The notes: generated by a model not told the origin, from the sequence alone. A DNA stretch of 64,000 nucleotides from Erysipelotrichaceae bacterium 66202529 (GCA_017161075.1 CP046174.1:3906001-3970000), one strand, 5' to 3'. Shown: positions 18,948 to 28,319, numbered from the stretch's first letter. A program made the numbers and translations.

Positions 18948-19360
18948 GCATGATTACCTGTTCTATCACACCAGATAGCAATTTCTTTTATTAGGTCGCA
19001 CGGCAAACTATCACTATATGGGATTTGAATAGATCCTTTACTGTATTTATAGCCATATTCATCAAGTTCTTTTGAAAACTGTGCAACAGCTTTTGTTCCG
19101 GGGTATAATCCAATATGCTTTTTTTGGCCTGCAAAATGGATGATATTATGGCCTTTCCAGTAGGTTGGCATACTCCATGAAATCTTTTCTGTCGCATCTG
19201 ATAATGCTTCTTGCAGGCACTGTCTGACAAGCAATAGTTGTTTCTGAACATCCAGATCAAAACTTTGAATATACTCATCGACGGTTTTGGGTTTATTTCC
19301 ACAATAATGCTGTTGATTTTGTTTTTTAAATTTTCTATTACATTTTGGACATTGCCACAT
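18944..19360 (-). CDS. DUF1801 / YdhG-like protein with N-terminal zinc ribbon
   Basis: 138 residues from MWQCPKCNRKFKKQNQQHYC; a GTG three codons earlier is too close to the GAGG site. CPKC and a later HYCGNK form a short zinc-ribbon-like N-terminus. The rest is a DUF1801 domain (VDEYIQSFDLDVQKQLLLVR; EKISWSMPTYWKGHNIIHFA; KKHIGLYPGT), the fold of the frataxin-like YdhG. Co-translated with the DUF1905 gene. Role unproven. Confidence 0.83.
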   Translation of the reverse strand: MWQCPKCNRKFKKQNQQHYCGNKPKTVDEYIQSFDLDVQKQLLLVRQCLQEALSDATEKISWSMPTYWKGHNIIHFAGQKKHIGLYPGTKAVAQFSKELDEYGYKYSKGSIQIPYSDSLPCDLIKEIAIWCDRTGNHA

Positions 19361-19426
19361 AATATTCACATCCTCACAAATTCAAATTTTAGCGTTCTTT
19401 ACTACTTCAACAAACGGGAATATGTA

Positions 19427-19963
19427 TTACTTTTTTGCCGTAATAAGATATAGTGACTTCATCGTATTAGGGATAAGACTTATACTAATATCTTCAAATC
19501 CTGCAATGCTTAGATATTCACTAACCCTTTTCTTATCTGTAAAGGAACCTCCATCTAATACTTGCATCAACAATCCAAGAATACGATTGCTCATCCAATC
19601 TTCAAGTAATGGATCCCCAATAATAAGTCTTCCATTTTTTTTAAGAACTCTATATATTTCGTTAATTCCTTTATTTTTTTCTTTCCAGTGATGTAACGAT
19701 AGCACTGAAAAAACTAAATCAAATGATTGTGAATCAAAGGGCAGTTGTTCAACATTTCCTTTTATAAATGTTATATTGCCAGATGAGAATAACTTAGGAA
19801 TAGAAATATCAATAGCAGTGATTTTGCTACACGGAAATCTAGCAGAAACTGCTTGAGTAAATGACCCATTTCCGAAACCGACATCTAAAATGGTTTGTGA
19901 AGCTGTCCGTGAACAGTTAATTTCATTTAAAACCGCATGATGTATAGCTCTCAATTTCTTCAC
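19427..19963 (-). CDS. Class I SAM-dependent methyltransferase
   Basis: 178 residues. Motif I LDVGFGNGSFTQA, motif II region ITAIDIS, post-motif FIKGNVEQLPFDSQSFDLVFS, and HHWKEKNKGINEIYRVLKKNGRLII define a Methyltransf_11 domain (UbiE-like). The substrate is unknown. Single gene; AT-rich codon use like its neighbours in the 18-22 kb accessory stretch. Confidence 0.87.
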   Translation of the reverse strand: MKKLRAIHHAVLNEINCSRTASQTILDVGFGNGSFTQAVSARFPCSKITAIDISIPKLFSSGNITFIKGNVEQLPFDSQSFDLVFSVLSLHHWKEKNKGINEIYRVLKKNGRLIIGDPLLEDWMSNRILGLLMQVLDGGSFTDKKRVSEYLSIAGFEDISISLIPNTMKSLYLITAKK

Positions 19964-20035
19964 CTCTATTTTATATTTTGAATATCACAATCGCTCGATA
20001 AAATACTCGTCTTTGTAACTTCTACAAACTGGGAT

Positions 20036-20209
20036 TTATCTTTCTTTTTTCTTATCCTGTCCTAATGCAAGAAATCCAGCAGTAATAGCAAGTGCAAACA
20101 TAATGTCATGTTCGCCCAATGGGTCTGTTACTATGGAATATATCAAAAACGCCATACAAACTAGCAATACTGCCAATATAATTCCACGAACAATTTTTCT
20201 TTTTTTCAT
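20036..20209 (-). CDS. Small membrane protein
   Basis: 57 residues starting MKKRKIVRGIILAVLLVCMA, with GAGGAGC upstream of this ATG. Two hydrophobic segments (about 8-26 and 34-50) flank a short acidic loop (TDPLGEHD), ending in a basic tail. Function unknown. Probably co-transcribed with the 25-codon ORF 51 bases upstream. Confidence 0.6.
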   Translation of the reverse strand: MKKRKIVRGIILAVLLVCMAFLIYSIVTDPLGEHDIMFALAITAGFLALGQDKKKER

Positions 20210-20260
20210 TGTATAACGCTCCTCTATAACTTTCAATTTCCCAGTTCAATAAACTAGTAT

Positions 20261-20338
20261 TTATTTACTTTTTTTATTCGCGAATAACACATACCATGCA
20301 CATAAAATAGCCGCTCCTATTGCAATCCATATCGCCAT
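20261..20338 (-). CDS. Possible 25-residue membrane micropeptide
   Basis: MAIWIAIGAAILCAWYVLFA followed by NKKSK and stop. It is preceded by GGGAGGAGG about 8 bases before the ATG, among the strongest ribosome binding sites in the window. One predicted membrane helix with a basic C-terminus. It could be a real small membrane protein or the leftover end of a decayed gene; similar length proteins occur in toxin or regulatory families, but nothing identifies it. Confidence 0.45.
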   Translation of the reverse strand: MAIWIAIGAAILCAWYVLFANKKSK

Positions 20339-20344
20339 ATCATT

Positions 20345-20727
20345 TTCCTCCTCCCACTGAAATCCAATATGAAAATTCATATGCAAATTCATATGCAATA
20401 TCAGATTGTGCATATGTTCCACCATATCTTCCTGTCGTTGCCTTTATACCTATTGCATTCGTTTTCACACACCATTCTTTTACATAATTTTATAACTGTT
20501 TAATCCCGCATTACTTTTTAATTATGGCGAATTCGCCATAATTAAAATCTGGATTAAACATACTTTCCCATACACCTAAAAATTCAGTTGTATTACGATT
20601 TCTTAACCAATCAGATATGAAAAATTCACCGTCTTTTGATTTCAACATATCTGTAAGTGATATAAAATCTTCATGATTGATTGTTTTTCACTGTTATCTC
20701 ATTATCTAAAACTTTTAATTTCTCCAT
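20345..20727 (-). pseudogene. Frameshifted KilA-N domain gene
   Basis: An ATG at 20727 behind GGAGG opens MEKLKVLDNEITVKNNQS and hits a TGA. In other frames the match continues: NHEDFISLTDMLKSKDG and WLRNRNTTEFLGVWESM, then SNAGLNSYKI, then VKEWCVKTNAIGIKATTGR and GGTYAQSDIAYEFAYEF. These are the ordered blocks of a KilA-N DNA-binding domain (phage and plasmid anti-repressor type), with at least three frame breaks. A 12-base tandem duplication lies near 20372-20395. Evidence of past phage or plasmid DNA here. Confidence 0.75.
20516..20547. repeat. Perfect 32-bp palindrome
   Basis: Centred on GGCGAATTCGCC, extending outward through AATTAT to A- and T-runs with no mismatch across 32 bases. It lies inside the decayed KilA-N gene at the position of one of its frame breaks. 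Confidence 0.85.
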
Positions 20728-20828
20728 AGTTTCCTCCAATAAACTCTGTTTTTCTATATATCTATTCCTGCACAATAATCACTATTTTTTCTTACTAACT
20801 CTATTATTGTATCTCTATAAATTCTTAT

Positions 20829-21038
20829 TTATAAGATGATCGGCTGATACTCCAATACTTTATCGGCTATTTCCTCTGGGGTCATTTCACTCCAAAATAT
20901 ATAATTGCAGATTTCCGGGTCAAGAACACCCCTCTGCAATTTAGCAATTATCGTATCAATGTCTTTATCGCTTTTATTCTCACATTTTGCTATTTCCTCG
21001 ATTAAAGAAATTATTTCTAACTTTGACAGAATTTTCAT
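20829..21038 (-). CDS. Small protein resembling bacteriocin immunity proteins
   Basis: 69 residues starting MKILSKLEIISLIEEIAK, with AAAGGTG just upstream. The pattern of a helical acidic N-half followed by DPEICNYIFWSEMTPEEIAD and YQPIIL resembles small immunity proteins of the colicin/pyocin E type annotated in Firmicutes (a SDLIYYP-like centre and a terminal helix). No toxin gene is adjacent, so it would be an orphan. The assignment is tentative. Confidence 0.45.
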   Translation of the reverse strand: MKILSKLEIISLIEEIAKCENKSDKDIDTIIAKLQRGVLDPEICNYIFWSEMTPEEIADKVLEYQPIIL

Positions 21039-21094
21039 ACGACACCTTTCCAAATTCAACTTTTTAATGTTCTTTTACTTCATCACATTCTAAT

Positions 21095-21679
21095 TTACTT
21101 ATTTTCTCTCACTACTAGACAAGGATTTCCATATGCTATTGTATTACTGGGAATATCTTTTGTAACAACACTTCCAGCTCCAATAACAACATTATCTCCT
21201 ATCATAACACCTGCCATAATGATTGCTCCACCGCCAATCCATACATTATCGCCTATTATGACTGGTGCTGTTTGTGTTTTACAAAACGCAAATGAACCAT
21301 CCTCTTTAGACTCCCCAAAACGCTCAGTAGCATTTGTTGGATGAAAGGCTGTATATATTTGTACATTTGGTGCAATCAAAGCATTATCTCCAATCTGGAT
21401 AATATTATCATCTAAAAAAGTACAATTCATATTTACTTCGCAGTTATTACCAAAATAGATATTATTACCATAATCAACATAAAATGGTGCTGTTATCCAA
21501 AGATTTTTACCTTTTCCGCCAAGCAATTCACTTAAAATTCTTTCTTTTTCTTGAACATTGGCAGAGTCTGTTTGATTATAGTCTCTTGCCAAATTTTTAG
21601 CCTTATGCCATTGCGTTAATAACTCGGCATCCCCACAATCATAAAGTTGTCCTGCCAACATTTTTTCTCTTTCTGTCAT
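21095..21679 (-). CDS. Sugar O-acetyltransferase (Maa/LacA-like)
   Basis: 194 residues. Mac-type N-terminal helix (MTEREKMLAGQLYDCGDAEL) followed by a left-handed beta-helix: NIYFGNNCEVNMNCTFLDDN, LIAPNVQIYTAFHPTN with the catalytic His, then IGDNVWIGGGAIIMAGVMIG. Transfers acetyl from acetyl-CoA to a sugar hydroxyl, usually maltose, glucose or galactosides; true role is often detoxification. Full length and intact. Confidence 0.92.
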   Translation of the reverse strand: MTEREKMLAGQLYDCGDAELLTQWHKAKNLARDYNQTDSANVQEKERILSELLGGKGKNLWITAPFYVDYGNNIYFGNNCEVNMNCTFLDDNIIQIGDNALIAPNVQIYTAFHPTNATERFGESKEDGSFAFCKTQTAPVIIGDNVWIGGGAIIMAGVMIGDNVVIGAGSVVTKDIPSNTIAYGNPCLVVRENK

Positions 21680-22027
21680 GATCCACCTCTATAACTCGTG
21701 CTTTATCACACAATAGCCATTTAATAAATGCTATCTCTTTTATAGTCAATCCTATGATTAAATCACAAAATTGATTCTTTCTGTATTTTACCATAACTAA
21801 ATATCAAATACTATATGAACGAAAGCATTGACCATTTAAAAGGAAGAAAAGCGAAGCTGGAATTACACATTCATATGAAAAAGGCACCACTCTGAAGGAT
21901 ACGTTCTTTGATCAATTCACAATATGCGAATCTCTTTCTTATATAAATAAAAAGGGAGCAGCTATAACTCTCCCATATTATTCTTCAGATGCATACAATA
22001 AGACCCGCATAAGCAGATGCATCTTTT
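21680..22027. other. Intergenic, nothing recognisable
   Basis: AT-rich spacer. A weak GGGAG/CTCCC hairpin lies at about 21952-21975. No gene, promoter or repeat can be supported. Confidence 0.5.
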
Positions 22028-22573
22028 TCATTTATGCATGATTTTAGGTTCGGCTTCAAAAAAATTTATGATATCCACAATACTGACAGGCATTTGATGA
22101 TTGGCATCCACGCCAACATCATATCTGCGAAATCCGTTATCCCGATTGTGAACATTCACCTGTGCAGGATTATGCTGATGCCCATGCAAATGAATAGCTC
22201 CGTGATAAAACCCGTTCCACTCTGCAATCGGATAGTGAAACAGAATAAACTGGTAGCCCTCGTATTTCAGCTCAGCGTATTCCTTTACCCAGGAAAACAG
22301 CGATTGATCAAACTCCTTCTGTTGAACAAAACGATCATGATTTCCCCGAATCAGATATTTTCTCCCATGCAGCTGTTTCAGCGCCTCCTGCGCATAGACA
22401 TAGCTTTTCATCGTTACATCCCCCAGAATATACACCTCATCCTTTGGACGAATTTTTTTATTCCAATTTGCGATCAATCGCTCATTCATCTCATTTACAT
22501 CCTGATAGGGACGGGAAGTCAGTTGTATAATATTATCATGATAAAAATGCAGATCGGATGTAAAATACAGCAT
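22028..22573 (-). CDS. Calcineurin-like phosphoesterase
   Basis: 181 residues with the metallophosphoesterase motifs in order: TSDLHFYHDN, YILGDVTM, LIRGNHDRF, LFHYPI and HLHGHQHN. The compact form is typical of YfcE/MJ0912-like or phage-type phosphoesterases. The substrate is unknown. Monocistronic, downstream of htrA. Confidence 0.88.
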   Translation of the reverse strand: MLYFTSDLHFYHDNIIQLTSRPYQDVNEMNERLIANWNKKIRPKDEVYILGDVTMKSYVYAQEALKQLHGRKYLIRGNHDRFVQQKEFDQSLFSWVKEYAELKYEGYQFILFHYPIAEWNGFYHGAIHLHGHQHNPAQVNVHNRDNGFRRYDVGVDANHQMPVSIVDIINFFEAEPKIMHK

Positions 22574-22650
22574 ATAATTCCCACCTTCCTTTTCTATAGC
22601 TTCAGAAAACGGTATCCATATACAGAAGCTGCACCGGATACCGTTCCTTA

Positions 22651-23739
22651 TTATTCTAATGTCACCGTCTTTTCAATTTCCTTACCCTTGCGGTTTACGG
22701 TGATGGTAACCTCATCCTTCACCTTATGACTGTAGAGAAGCTGACGGAATTGCTTATAATCCTTTACTTCCTTACCGTCAAATTTAACGAGAATGTCGCC
22801 TTCCCTAATTCCTGCTGATGAAGCTGGGGTACGTGATGCCACCTTGACAATGAGCAGACCACTTTCCACCTTGGAATCTATGCCCAGATAAGCCTTATCC
22901 AGCATACTCAGCTGTTCAATCGGCTGCACGGAGATTCCCAGGATCGGCCGTACGACCTTGCCGTTGTTTTCCAGCTCGGTTATGATTGGAAGCACCTCGT
23001 TGATCGGTAATGCAAAGCCAAAGCCCTCTACCGAGGTATCCGTAATCTTCATGGAATTGATTCCAATCAGCTCCCCTGCCATATTGATCAGCGGGCCGCC
23101 GCTGTTTCCCGGATTGATAGCAGCATCTGTCTGCAATACATTCACATCCCAGTCTGCTACACCGTTATTGTCGATATCCATTTCCATGCGTCTGTCAACA
23201 CCGGATATAAGACCTCCGGAAACGCTGCCCTGATACTCAATTCCTAGCGGACTTCCCATTGCTATGACGTATTCTCCCTTTTTCACAAGAGAGGAATCCC
23301 CCATAGTGAAGGCATCTGCCTTGAAGTCCACATCGGTCTTCAATAATGCAAGATCCGTCAATTCATCCTTACCGACGATGGTGACCTGCTGTTCCTTGCC
23401 ATTCGCAAAGGTGACAACGGCTTCATCCCCATCCGCAACGACATGATTGTTCGTGATGATATACACGGTCTTGCCCTGTATTTTGTAAATAGCACCGCTG
23501 CCGGAATCAATGGATTGTCCTCTTGCCTTCGCTGTTACTGTCACGACCTTGTTTTCACTATCCGCGACCAGCTTTGTAACATCACTTGTGATATTCACAC
23601 TTGCCTGCTCCACCTTTTGTGTAGTCTGCTGCTGTGCATTTGCGGCTGTTGTGGTTTCTCTGACCTGCAGATGCAAAATCGTCAGTACAATATTCCATCC
23701 GATAAGTGCCACAAGCAGAAAGGCTGTCAATCGCTTCAT
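22651..23739 (-). CDS. HtrA/DegP-like serine protease
   Basis: 362 residues. One N-terminal membrane anchor (about 3-22), then a trypsin-like domain with catalytic His99 (TNNHVV), Asp129 (LTDLALLK) and Ser213 (NPGNSGGP), and a C-terminal PDZ domain (about 262-355). It would degrade or refold damaged exported proteins outside the membrane. Its ATG overlaps the walJ stop by 4 bases, the conserved walJ-htrA arrangement of Firmicutes. Confidence 0.93.
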   Translation of the reverse strand: MKRLTAFLLVALIGWNIVLTILHLQVRETTTAANAQQQTTQKVEQASVNITSDVTKLVADSENKVVTVTAKARGQSIDSGSGAIYKIQGKTVYIITNNHVVADGDEAVVTFANGKEQQVTIVGKDELTDLALLKTDVDFKADAFTMGDSSLVKKGEYVIAMGSPLGIEYQGSVSGGLISGVDRRMEMDIDNNGVADWDVNVLQTDAAINPGNSGGPLINMAGELIGINSMKITDTSVEGFGFALPINEVLPIITELENNGKVVRPILGISVQPIEQLSMLDKAYLGIDSKVESGLLIVKVASRTPASSAGIREGDILVKFDGKEVKDYKQFRQLLYSHKVKDEVTITVNRKGKEIEKTVTLE

Positions 23740-24482
23740 GATGATTTTCCTCCGGTATAAATGGAAAACTGATCAGCCGGATACAGCCGGAGATCCTCTC
23801 TGTCCTTCTGTTTCCGTTTCAGTGTTTCTTTTAAGGTTGTCAATGCCATATCACGGGTATTGCCTTCCTGTGAGATATGCGCAAGAACGATTTCCTTTGT
23901 ATTCTCCCCCATGACATCACACAGGATATTGGAACAATCCTCATTACATAAATGACCGCAATCGCCGATGATGCGCTGCTTCAGATAAACTGGTCTTGTT
24001 GTCTGCATCAGCATTTCGATATCGTGATTGCTCTCAAACACATAATAGTCCGCATCCCGTATGTAGTCCTTCACTTCCTCCTTAATATAGCCGGTATCTG
24101 TCACATACACCATTTTTTCATCCTCGGTTTCAATCACATAGCCCACTGTTCCCTCACAGTCATGACTCATGGGAAGTACCGTAATACGAAAGTCCTGCAC
24201 TTCAAAGCGCTCATAGGGACGGATGCCGTGCAGATGACTGGTAGCGATATCCTGCGTTGCATAGGTAGGAATCGGATCAAACAGCTTCATCTGTGCAACA
24301 TGGTCACTATGGGTATGTGTAATCAAGAGTGCATTGCTTTGCATGGGATCATAGCTGATCTGTTCAAAACAGCTTTTTAGATATTTTCTCGTTGTTCCAC
24401 AGTCTATAACCAGCCTGGTATCCTTATGTTTAATCAGGCAGCAGTTCCCTTTGGAACCACTGGCCAGTAATGCAAATTTCAT
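23736..24482 (-). CDS. walJ: Metallo-beta-lactamase-fold hydrolase WalJ/YycJ
   Basis: About 248 residues from MKFALLASGSKGNCCLIKH; GGGAGG stands upstream of this ATG and an earlier ATG at 24524 lacks one. Metal motif HTHSDH at residues 56-61, plus LPMSHDCEGTVGYVIE and YVTDTGYI. YycJ/WalJ proteins are exonuclease-like hydrolases linked to DNA replication or repair and cell-wall coordination. Located between dnaB and htrA, although walRK themselves are not in the window. Confidence 0.88.
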   Translation of the reverse strand: MKFALLASGSKGNCCLIKHKDTRLVIDCGTTRKYLKSCFEQISYDPMQSNALLITHTHSDHVAQMKLFDPIPTYATQDIATSHLHGIRPYERFEVQDFRITVLPMSHDCEGTVGYVIETEDEKMVYVTDTGYIKEEVKDYIRDADYYVFESNHDIEMLMQTTRPVYLKQRIIGDCGHLCNEDCSNILCDVMGENTKEIVLAHISQEGNTRDMALTTLKETLKRKQKDREDLRLYPADQFSIYTGGKSS

Positions 24483-24541
24483 CAGCGGCCTCCCTTCAAT
24501 CTCTGCTTCACAGGTGTATTTCACCTGAATATATATACGGT

Positions 24542-25888
24542 TTATGAGAATCCATCATGCGCAATATTAAAGAAGGCTGATATGGATTTTTGAAACGCCA
24601 GCTCCACCTTTCCTGTCGCACCGTTACGATGCTTTGCGATATCCAGGTCGGTCTGGTCGGTTGGATTGTCCTGCTCTGCTTCATCATCCTTGGCATAGTA
24701 GGCGTCACGATATAAAAACATTACAATATCGGCATCCTGCTCGATGGCTCCGGATTCTCGAAGGTCAGATAGCATAGGATGCTTATCCGGACGTGTTTCT
24801 ACAGAACGGGAAAGCTGTGACAAGGCGATTACCGGACACTCCATCTCTCTGGCAAGTCCCTTTAGGGAACGTGAAATTTCAGAGATTTCCTGCTGGCGGT
24901 TATCTCCGCTTTTTCCGCTTCCGCTGATCAGCTGAAGGTAGTCAATGACCACAAGGTCAAGACCGTGCTCGCTTTTCAGCTTTCGGCATTTGGAGAATAC
25001 CTCCGATATTTTGATATTGGAGCTGTCATCCACAAACAACTTGCTTGCCATCAGCTCATTGGCAGCCTCATTCAGCTTACTGAATTCCTCATCCAGAATA
25101 GCCCCGCTTCTCAGTTTATTGGATTCCACTGCGGATTTGGCACTCAGAATACGCTTCATCAATGCCTCTGCAGGCATCTCCAGTGAGAAAATAGCAATCG
25201 CACCGGGATTGTAAAAGGATGCGTTTAAGGCCAGATTCAGGGCAAAGGCTGTTTTTCCCATCGCGGGACGTGCCGCAAGGATAATTAAATCTCCCCGCTG
25301 AAAGCCGTTTGTCATACGATCCAGATCCGTATATCCTGTCTTGATTCCCGTTACACGGTTATCGCTGGAGCGCAGACGGATCAGCTCCTGCATTACATTG
25401 GAAACAACCTCACGGCTGCTCTTGAAATCTGTGGCACGGCGGCTGCGGGTGACATTCAATATATCACGTTCTGCCTTATCCATGATTTCGTCAAGATCAT
25501 TTGCTGTATCAAAGCCATCCTCCGCAATCTGCTCCGCTGCCTCAATTAAACGGCGCAGATGGGCGCGGCTTTTGATCATTTCAATATAGTAAACGCTGTT
25601 TGCGCTTGATATTGCCGTATCACTCAGCTTGATAATGTAATCGGCTCCTCCCACAAGATTCAGCTGCTCAATATCCTGCAGCCGGGCAATCAGCGTGGTA
25701 ACATCCACCGGTTTTCCACTATCGGTAATATCCATCATGGCAGAGAATATACGCTGATGGATATCCAGATAGAAATCGCGCGCATCCAGCCCCTGGTCAT
25801 ACACAACGCTGGTTACGCTGGGATAAATCATCATCGCACCGAGAATGGACTGCTCCGCCTCGGTACTGTGTGGCAATTCTCTACTCAT
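24542..25888 (-). CDS. dnaB: Replicative DNA helicase
   Basis: 448 residues, hexameric 5'-3' helicase of the replication fork (called DnaC in Bacillus). The N-terminal helical domain (LPHSTEAEQSILGAMM) leads to a RecA-like domain with Walker A AARPAMGKTA near 205-214, Walker B VVIDYLQLI and LSQLSRSVETRPDKHP. Stands 9 bases after rplI in the same direction, the usual gdpP-rplI-dnaB order. Confidence 0.97.
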   Translation of the reverse strand: MSRELPHSTEAEQSILGAMMIYPSVTSVVYDQGLDARDFYLDIHQRIFSAMMDITDSGKPVDVTTLIARLQDIEQLNLVGGADYIIKLSDTAISSANSVYYIEMIKSRAHLRRLIEAAEQIAEDGFDTANDLDEIMDKAERDILNVTRSRRATDFKSSREVVSNVMQELIRLRSSDNRVTGIKTGYTDLDRMTNGFQRGDLIILAARPAMGKTAFALNLALNASFYNPGAIAIFSLEMPAEALMKRILSAKSAVESNKLRSGAILDEEFSKLNEAANELMASKLFVDDSSNIKISEVFSKCRKLKSEHGLDLVVIDYLQLISGSGKSGDNRQQEISEISRSLKGLAREMECPVIALSQLSRSVETRPDKHPMLSDLRESGAIEQDADIVMFLYRDAYYAKDDEAEQDNPTDQTDLDIAKHRNGATGKVELAFQKSISAFFNIAHDGFS

Positions 25889-25897
25889 AAAGCCTCC

Positions 25898-26344
25898 TTA
25901 TCCATTCACATGGACACGAATGGTTCCGATAACCTTGTTTCTGTAAAGATCCACCTTCACATCCGTATAGCCAAGCGATGTAATCGCATCATTGTCAATC
26001 ACCTTTCGCTTATCCACATGGATACCGTATTTATCATGCAGCTGTGCAACGATCTGCTTTGTGGAAACACTGCCGAACACACGTCCGCCCTCTCCTGTTT
26101 TCACATGGAATTCCAGCGTAATCGTTGAAAGCTTCTTTTTCAAATCCTCTGCCGCGGATTCCTTTTGCTTTTCCTCCAGATCATGCTGCAGGTTCTGCTC
26201 ATCCAGAATCTCCATGCTTTTTTTCGTAGCCATGACAGCCAGATTCTTATTCAGCAGGAAGTTTCTTCCATAGCCGTCGCTAACCTCCACGATATCTCCT
26301 TTTTTTCCAACCTTTTTCACATCACTTAGCAGTATCACTTTCAT
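25898..26344 (-). CDS. rplI: 50S ribosomal protein L9
   Basis: 148 residues. The N-terminal domain MKVILLSDVKKVGKKGDIVEVSDGYGRNF carries the L9 signature; the central helix and C-terminal domain GGRVFGSVSTKQI follow. The start codon lies inside the gdpP 3' end (23-base overlap), implying coupled translation. Confidence 0.97.
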   Translation of the reverse strand: MKVILLSDVKKVGKKGDIVEVSDGYGRNFLLNKNLAVMATKKSMEILDEQNLQHDLEEKQKESAAEDLKKKLSTITLEFHVKTGEGGRVFGSVSTKQIVAQLHDKYGIHVDKRKVIDNDAITSLGYTDVKVDLYRNKVIGTIRVHVNG

Positions 26345-28319
26345 CTTCGTCGTCCTCCTTGTTTTCTTTTATATATGCATCAATCATTTGCTTTAATTCT
26401 TCCTCTACGGCTTTCACCGTTGTTTGCTCTCTTTGCAGGGCTGCCATTGTAAAATGACCGCCGCCATGCATGTTTTCCATGATGATCTGCACATTGATCG
26501 TACCCTTGCTGCGGGCCGATACGGCAACTCTGCCATCCTCGATATTTCCAATGACAAAGCTTGCCTCCATATCCTTAATATTCAACAGGCTGTCCGCTAC
26601 CTGTGACATCAGCGTACGGTTTACTACACGGTTGTTGTCCACTGCCGCAATGATGATTCCCTGTGCATATTGCCTTGCATATTTCATAATTGCTGTTTTC
26701 GCCTCAAAATCACCAAAATCCTCTTTCAGCAGGTTTTCCGCCGTTATCGGATCTACACCAAGATTTTTCAGATAGGCTGCCGCTTCAAAGGTACGGCTGC
26801 CCGTTCTGGTTTTAAAGCGATTGGTATCCACAAGGATACCGACATACATCAGTGTAGCTTCTTCCTCACTCAGACCAACCTTGTTATTCTGGTATGGCAG
26901 GAATTCCGTAGCTAGCTCACAGACAGAGCTTGCGCTGGATTCTACATAGACCAGAAGCGGATTTCCAATAAAGTCCTCACTTCTGCGGTGATGATCGATT
27001 ACCACAATTCGATTTGCCTCCGCCAGCGTCAGCGGAGCACCTGTCTGCTTTGGATTGTGATGGTCAACCGCTATAAGCAAATCATCATCCTCTATCATTT
27101 TGCTTGCGTCCGGATCGCTGATGAACCGGTGACGGCCCTCCAGCTTATCCGCATACAGATTCATTGCTTCCTGCAGCTGCGGCTCGATTCCACCACTTTT
27201 TGATACAACATAGACCTCCTTGCCATACGCAGCCGCAAGCCGCGACATGCAAAGTGCACTTCCCATACAGTCGAAGTCCATATTCTGATGTCCAATGACA
27301 AATACCCGGTTCGCTTCCATGATTGCCTCTTTGATCGCCTGCGACATGACACGTACACGCACCTTGCTTCGCTTTTCACGGGCTTCACTGTTTCCACCGT
27401 AGTATTTTACACTTTCCCCATATTTCTTAACCGCAGCCTGATCGCCTCCACGGCTCTGTGCCAGCTCCAGCAGATCGTTTACCATCGTATCCAGCAAACG
27501 GAAATCATCCGTTCCACGGGCAAACGACATACTCAGCGTTATAGAAACATCAATATCCTCTGCATTTTTTCGTATGGTGTTTAAGATATCAAATTTATCC
27601 CGTACGACTTCTTCAAAAATTGCTTCATTCAAAATGACCAGAAAGCGGTCAGAGCGCAGTCTGCGGATAAACATACCATAACGCCCTGCCCATTCCACCA
27701 GAGGCTGACGAAGCTGTGTATTGATGGTCGCCATTGTTCCTTCATCCTCATACTGTTGTATTTCCATATAATTATCCAGCTGTAACAATCCCGCTACAAC
27801 GGAATCCCTCTTAAACCGTTCGGTTATGGTTTCCAGCTTGGTGATATCCCGTACAAACAGTACCTGTCCGTTTTCCTTCCGAACGATTTCATACACAAAT
27901 CCACCTTCCGGATCCTTTGCCGTGATTTCATCCACGGAGCCGTTGAAAAGATCCGTGATTTCTGGAATCCAGCTTGTCAGCTTTTTCCCGACGATATTCA
28001 CAGAACGCTCCTCCAGAAAATCATTGATCCAGGTCGCATTATACTGTTCATCATAGGTGATGATACCAATCTCTCCAAAGGAAAGCGCATCCTTGGCATC
28101 ATGACCGAGGATATGGGATATATCAATATCCCGCTGCTCCTTGTCACGCTCATATTTCAAGACGATCCAGATAATGACAAGAATATTCAAAACAAGCAGA
28201 ATCGCCATCGGTATGATCTGTAATCCCGGAATACCGGCCATATACAGCACAAACAGTGCCGCCGCTTCCGCAATCAGGATAATGGTTATCTGAACCTTAA
28301 AATTTTCCAAACGATCCAT
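26322..28319 (-). CDS. gdpP: Cyclic-di-AMP phosphodiesterase
   Basis: 665 residues: two N-terminal TM helices (about 12-55), a PAS domain (about 75-160), a degenerate GGDEF domain (SDRF replaces GGDEF near 223-226), and a DHH/DHHA1 phosphoesterase. The DHH module has GHQNMDFDCMGSA (His344, Asp348, Asp350), VDHH (419-421) and IDHH (441-444), and DHHA1 ends in GGGHFTMA. Hydrolyses c-di-AMP to pApA, which affects osmolyte transport and beta-lactam tolerance. All catalytic residues are visible. Confidence 0.95.
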   Translation of the reverse strand: MDRLENFKVQITIILIAEAAALFVLYMAGIPGLQIIPMAILLVLNILVIIWIVLKYERDKEQRDIDISHILGHDAKDALSFGEIGIITYDEQYNATWINDFLEERSVNIVGKKLTSWIPEITDLFNGSVDEITAKDPEGGFVYEIVRKENGQVLFVRDITKLETITERFKRDSVVAGLLQLDNYMEIQQYEDEGTMATINTQLRQPLVEWAGRYGMFIRRLRSDRFLVILNEAIFEEVVRDKFDILNTIRKNAEDIDVSITLSMSFARGTDDFRLLDTMVNDLLELAQSRGGDQAAVKKYGESVKYYGGNSEAREKRSKVRVRVMSQAIKEAIMEANRVFVIGHQNMDFDCMGSALCMSRLAAAYGKEVYVVSKSGGIEPQLQEAMNLYADKLEGRHRFISDPDASKMIEDDDLLIAVDHHNPKQTGAPLTLAEANRIVVIDHHRRSEDFIGNPLLVYVESSASSVCELATEFLPYQNNKVGLSEEEATLMYVGILVDTNRFKTRTGSRTFEAAAYLKNLGVDPITAENLLKEDFGDFEAKTAIMKYARQYAQGIIIAAVDNNRVVNRTLMSQVADSLLNIKDMEASFVIGNIEDGRVAVSARSKGTINVQIIMENMHGGGHFTMAALQREQTTVKAVEEELKQMIDAYIKENKEDDEDESDTAK

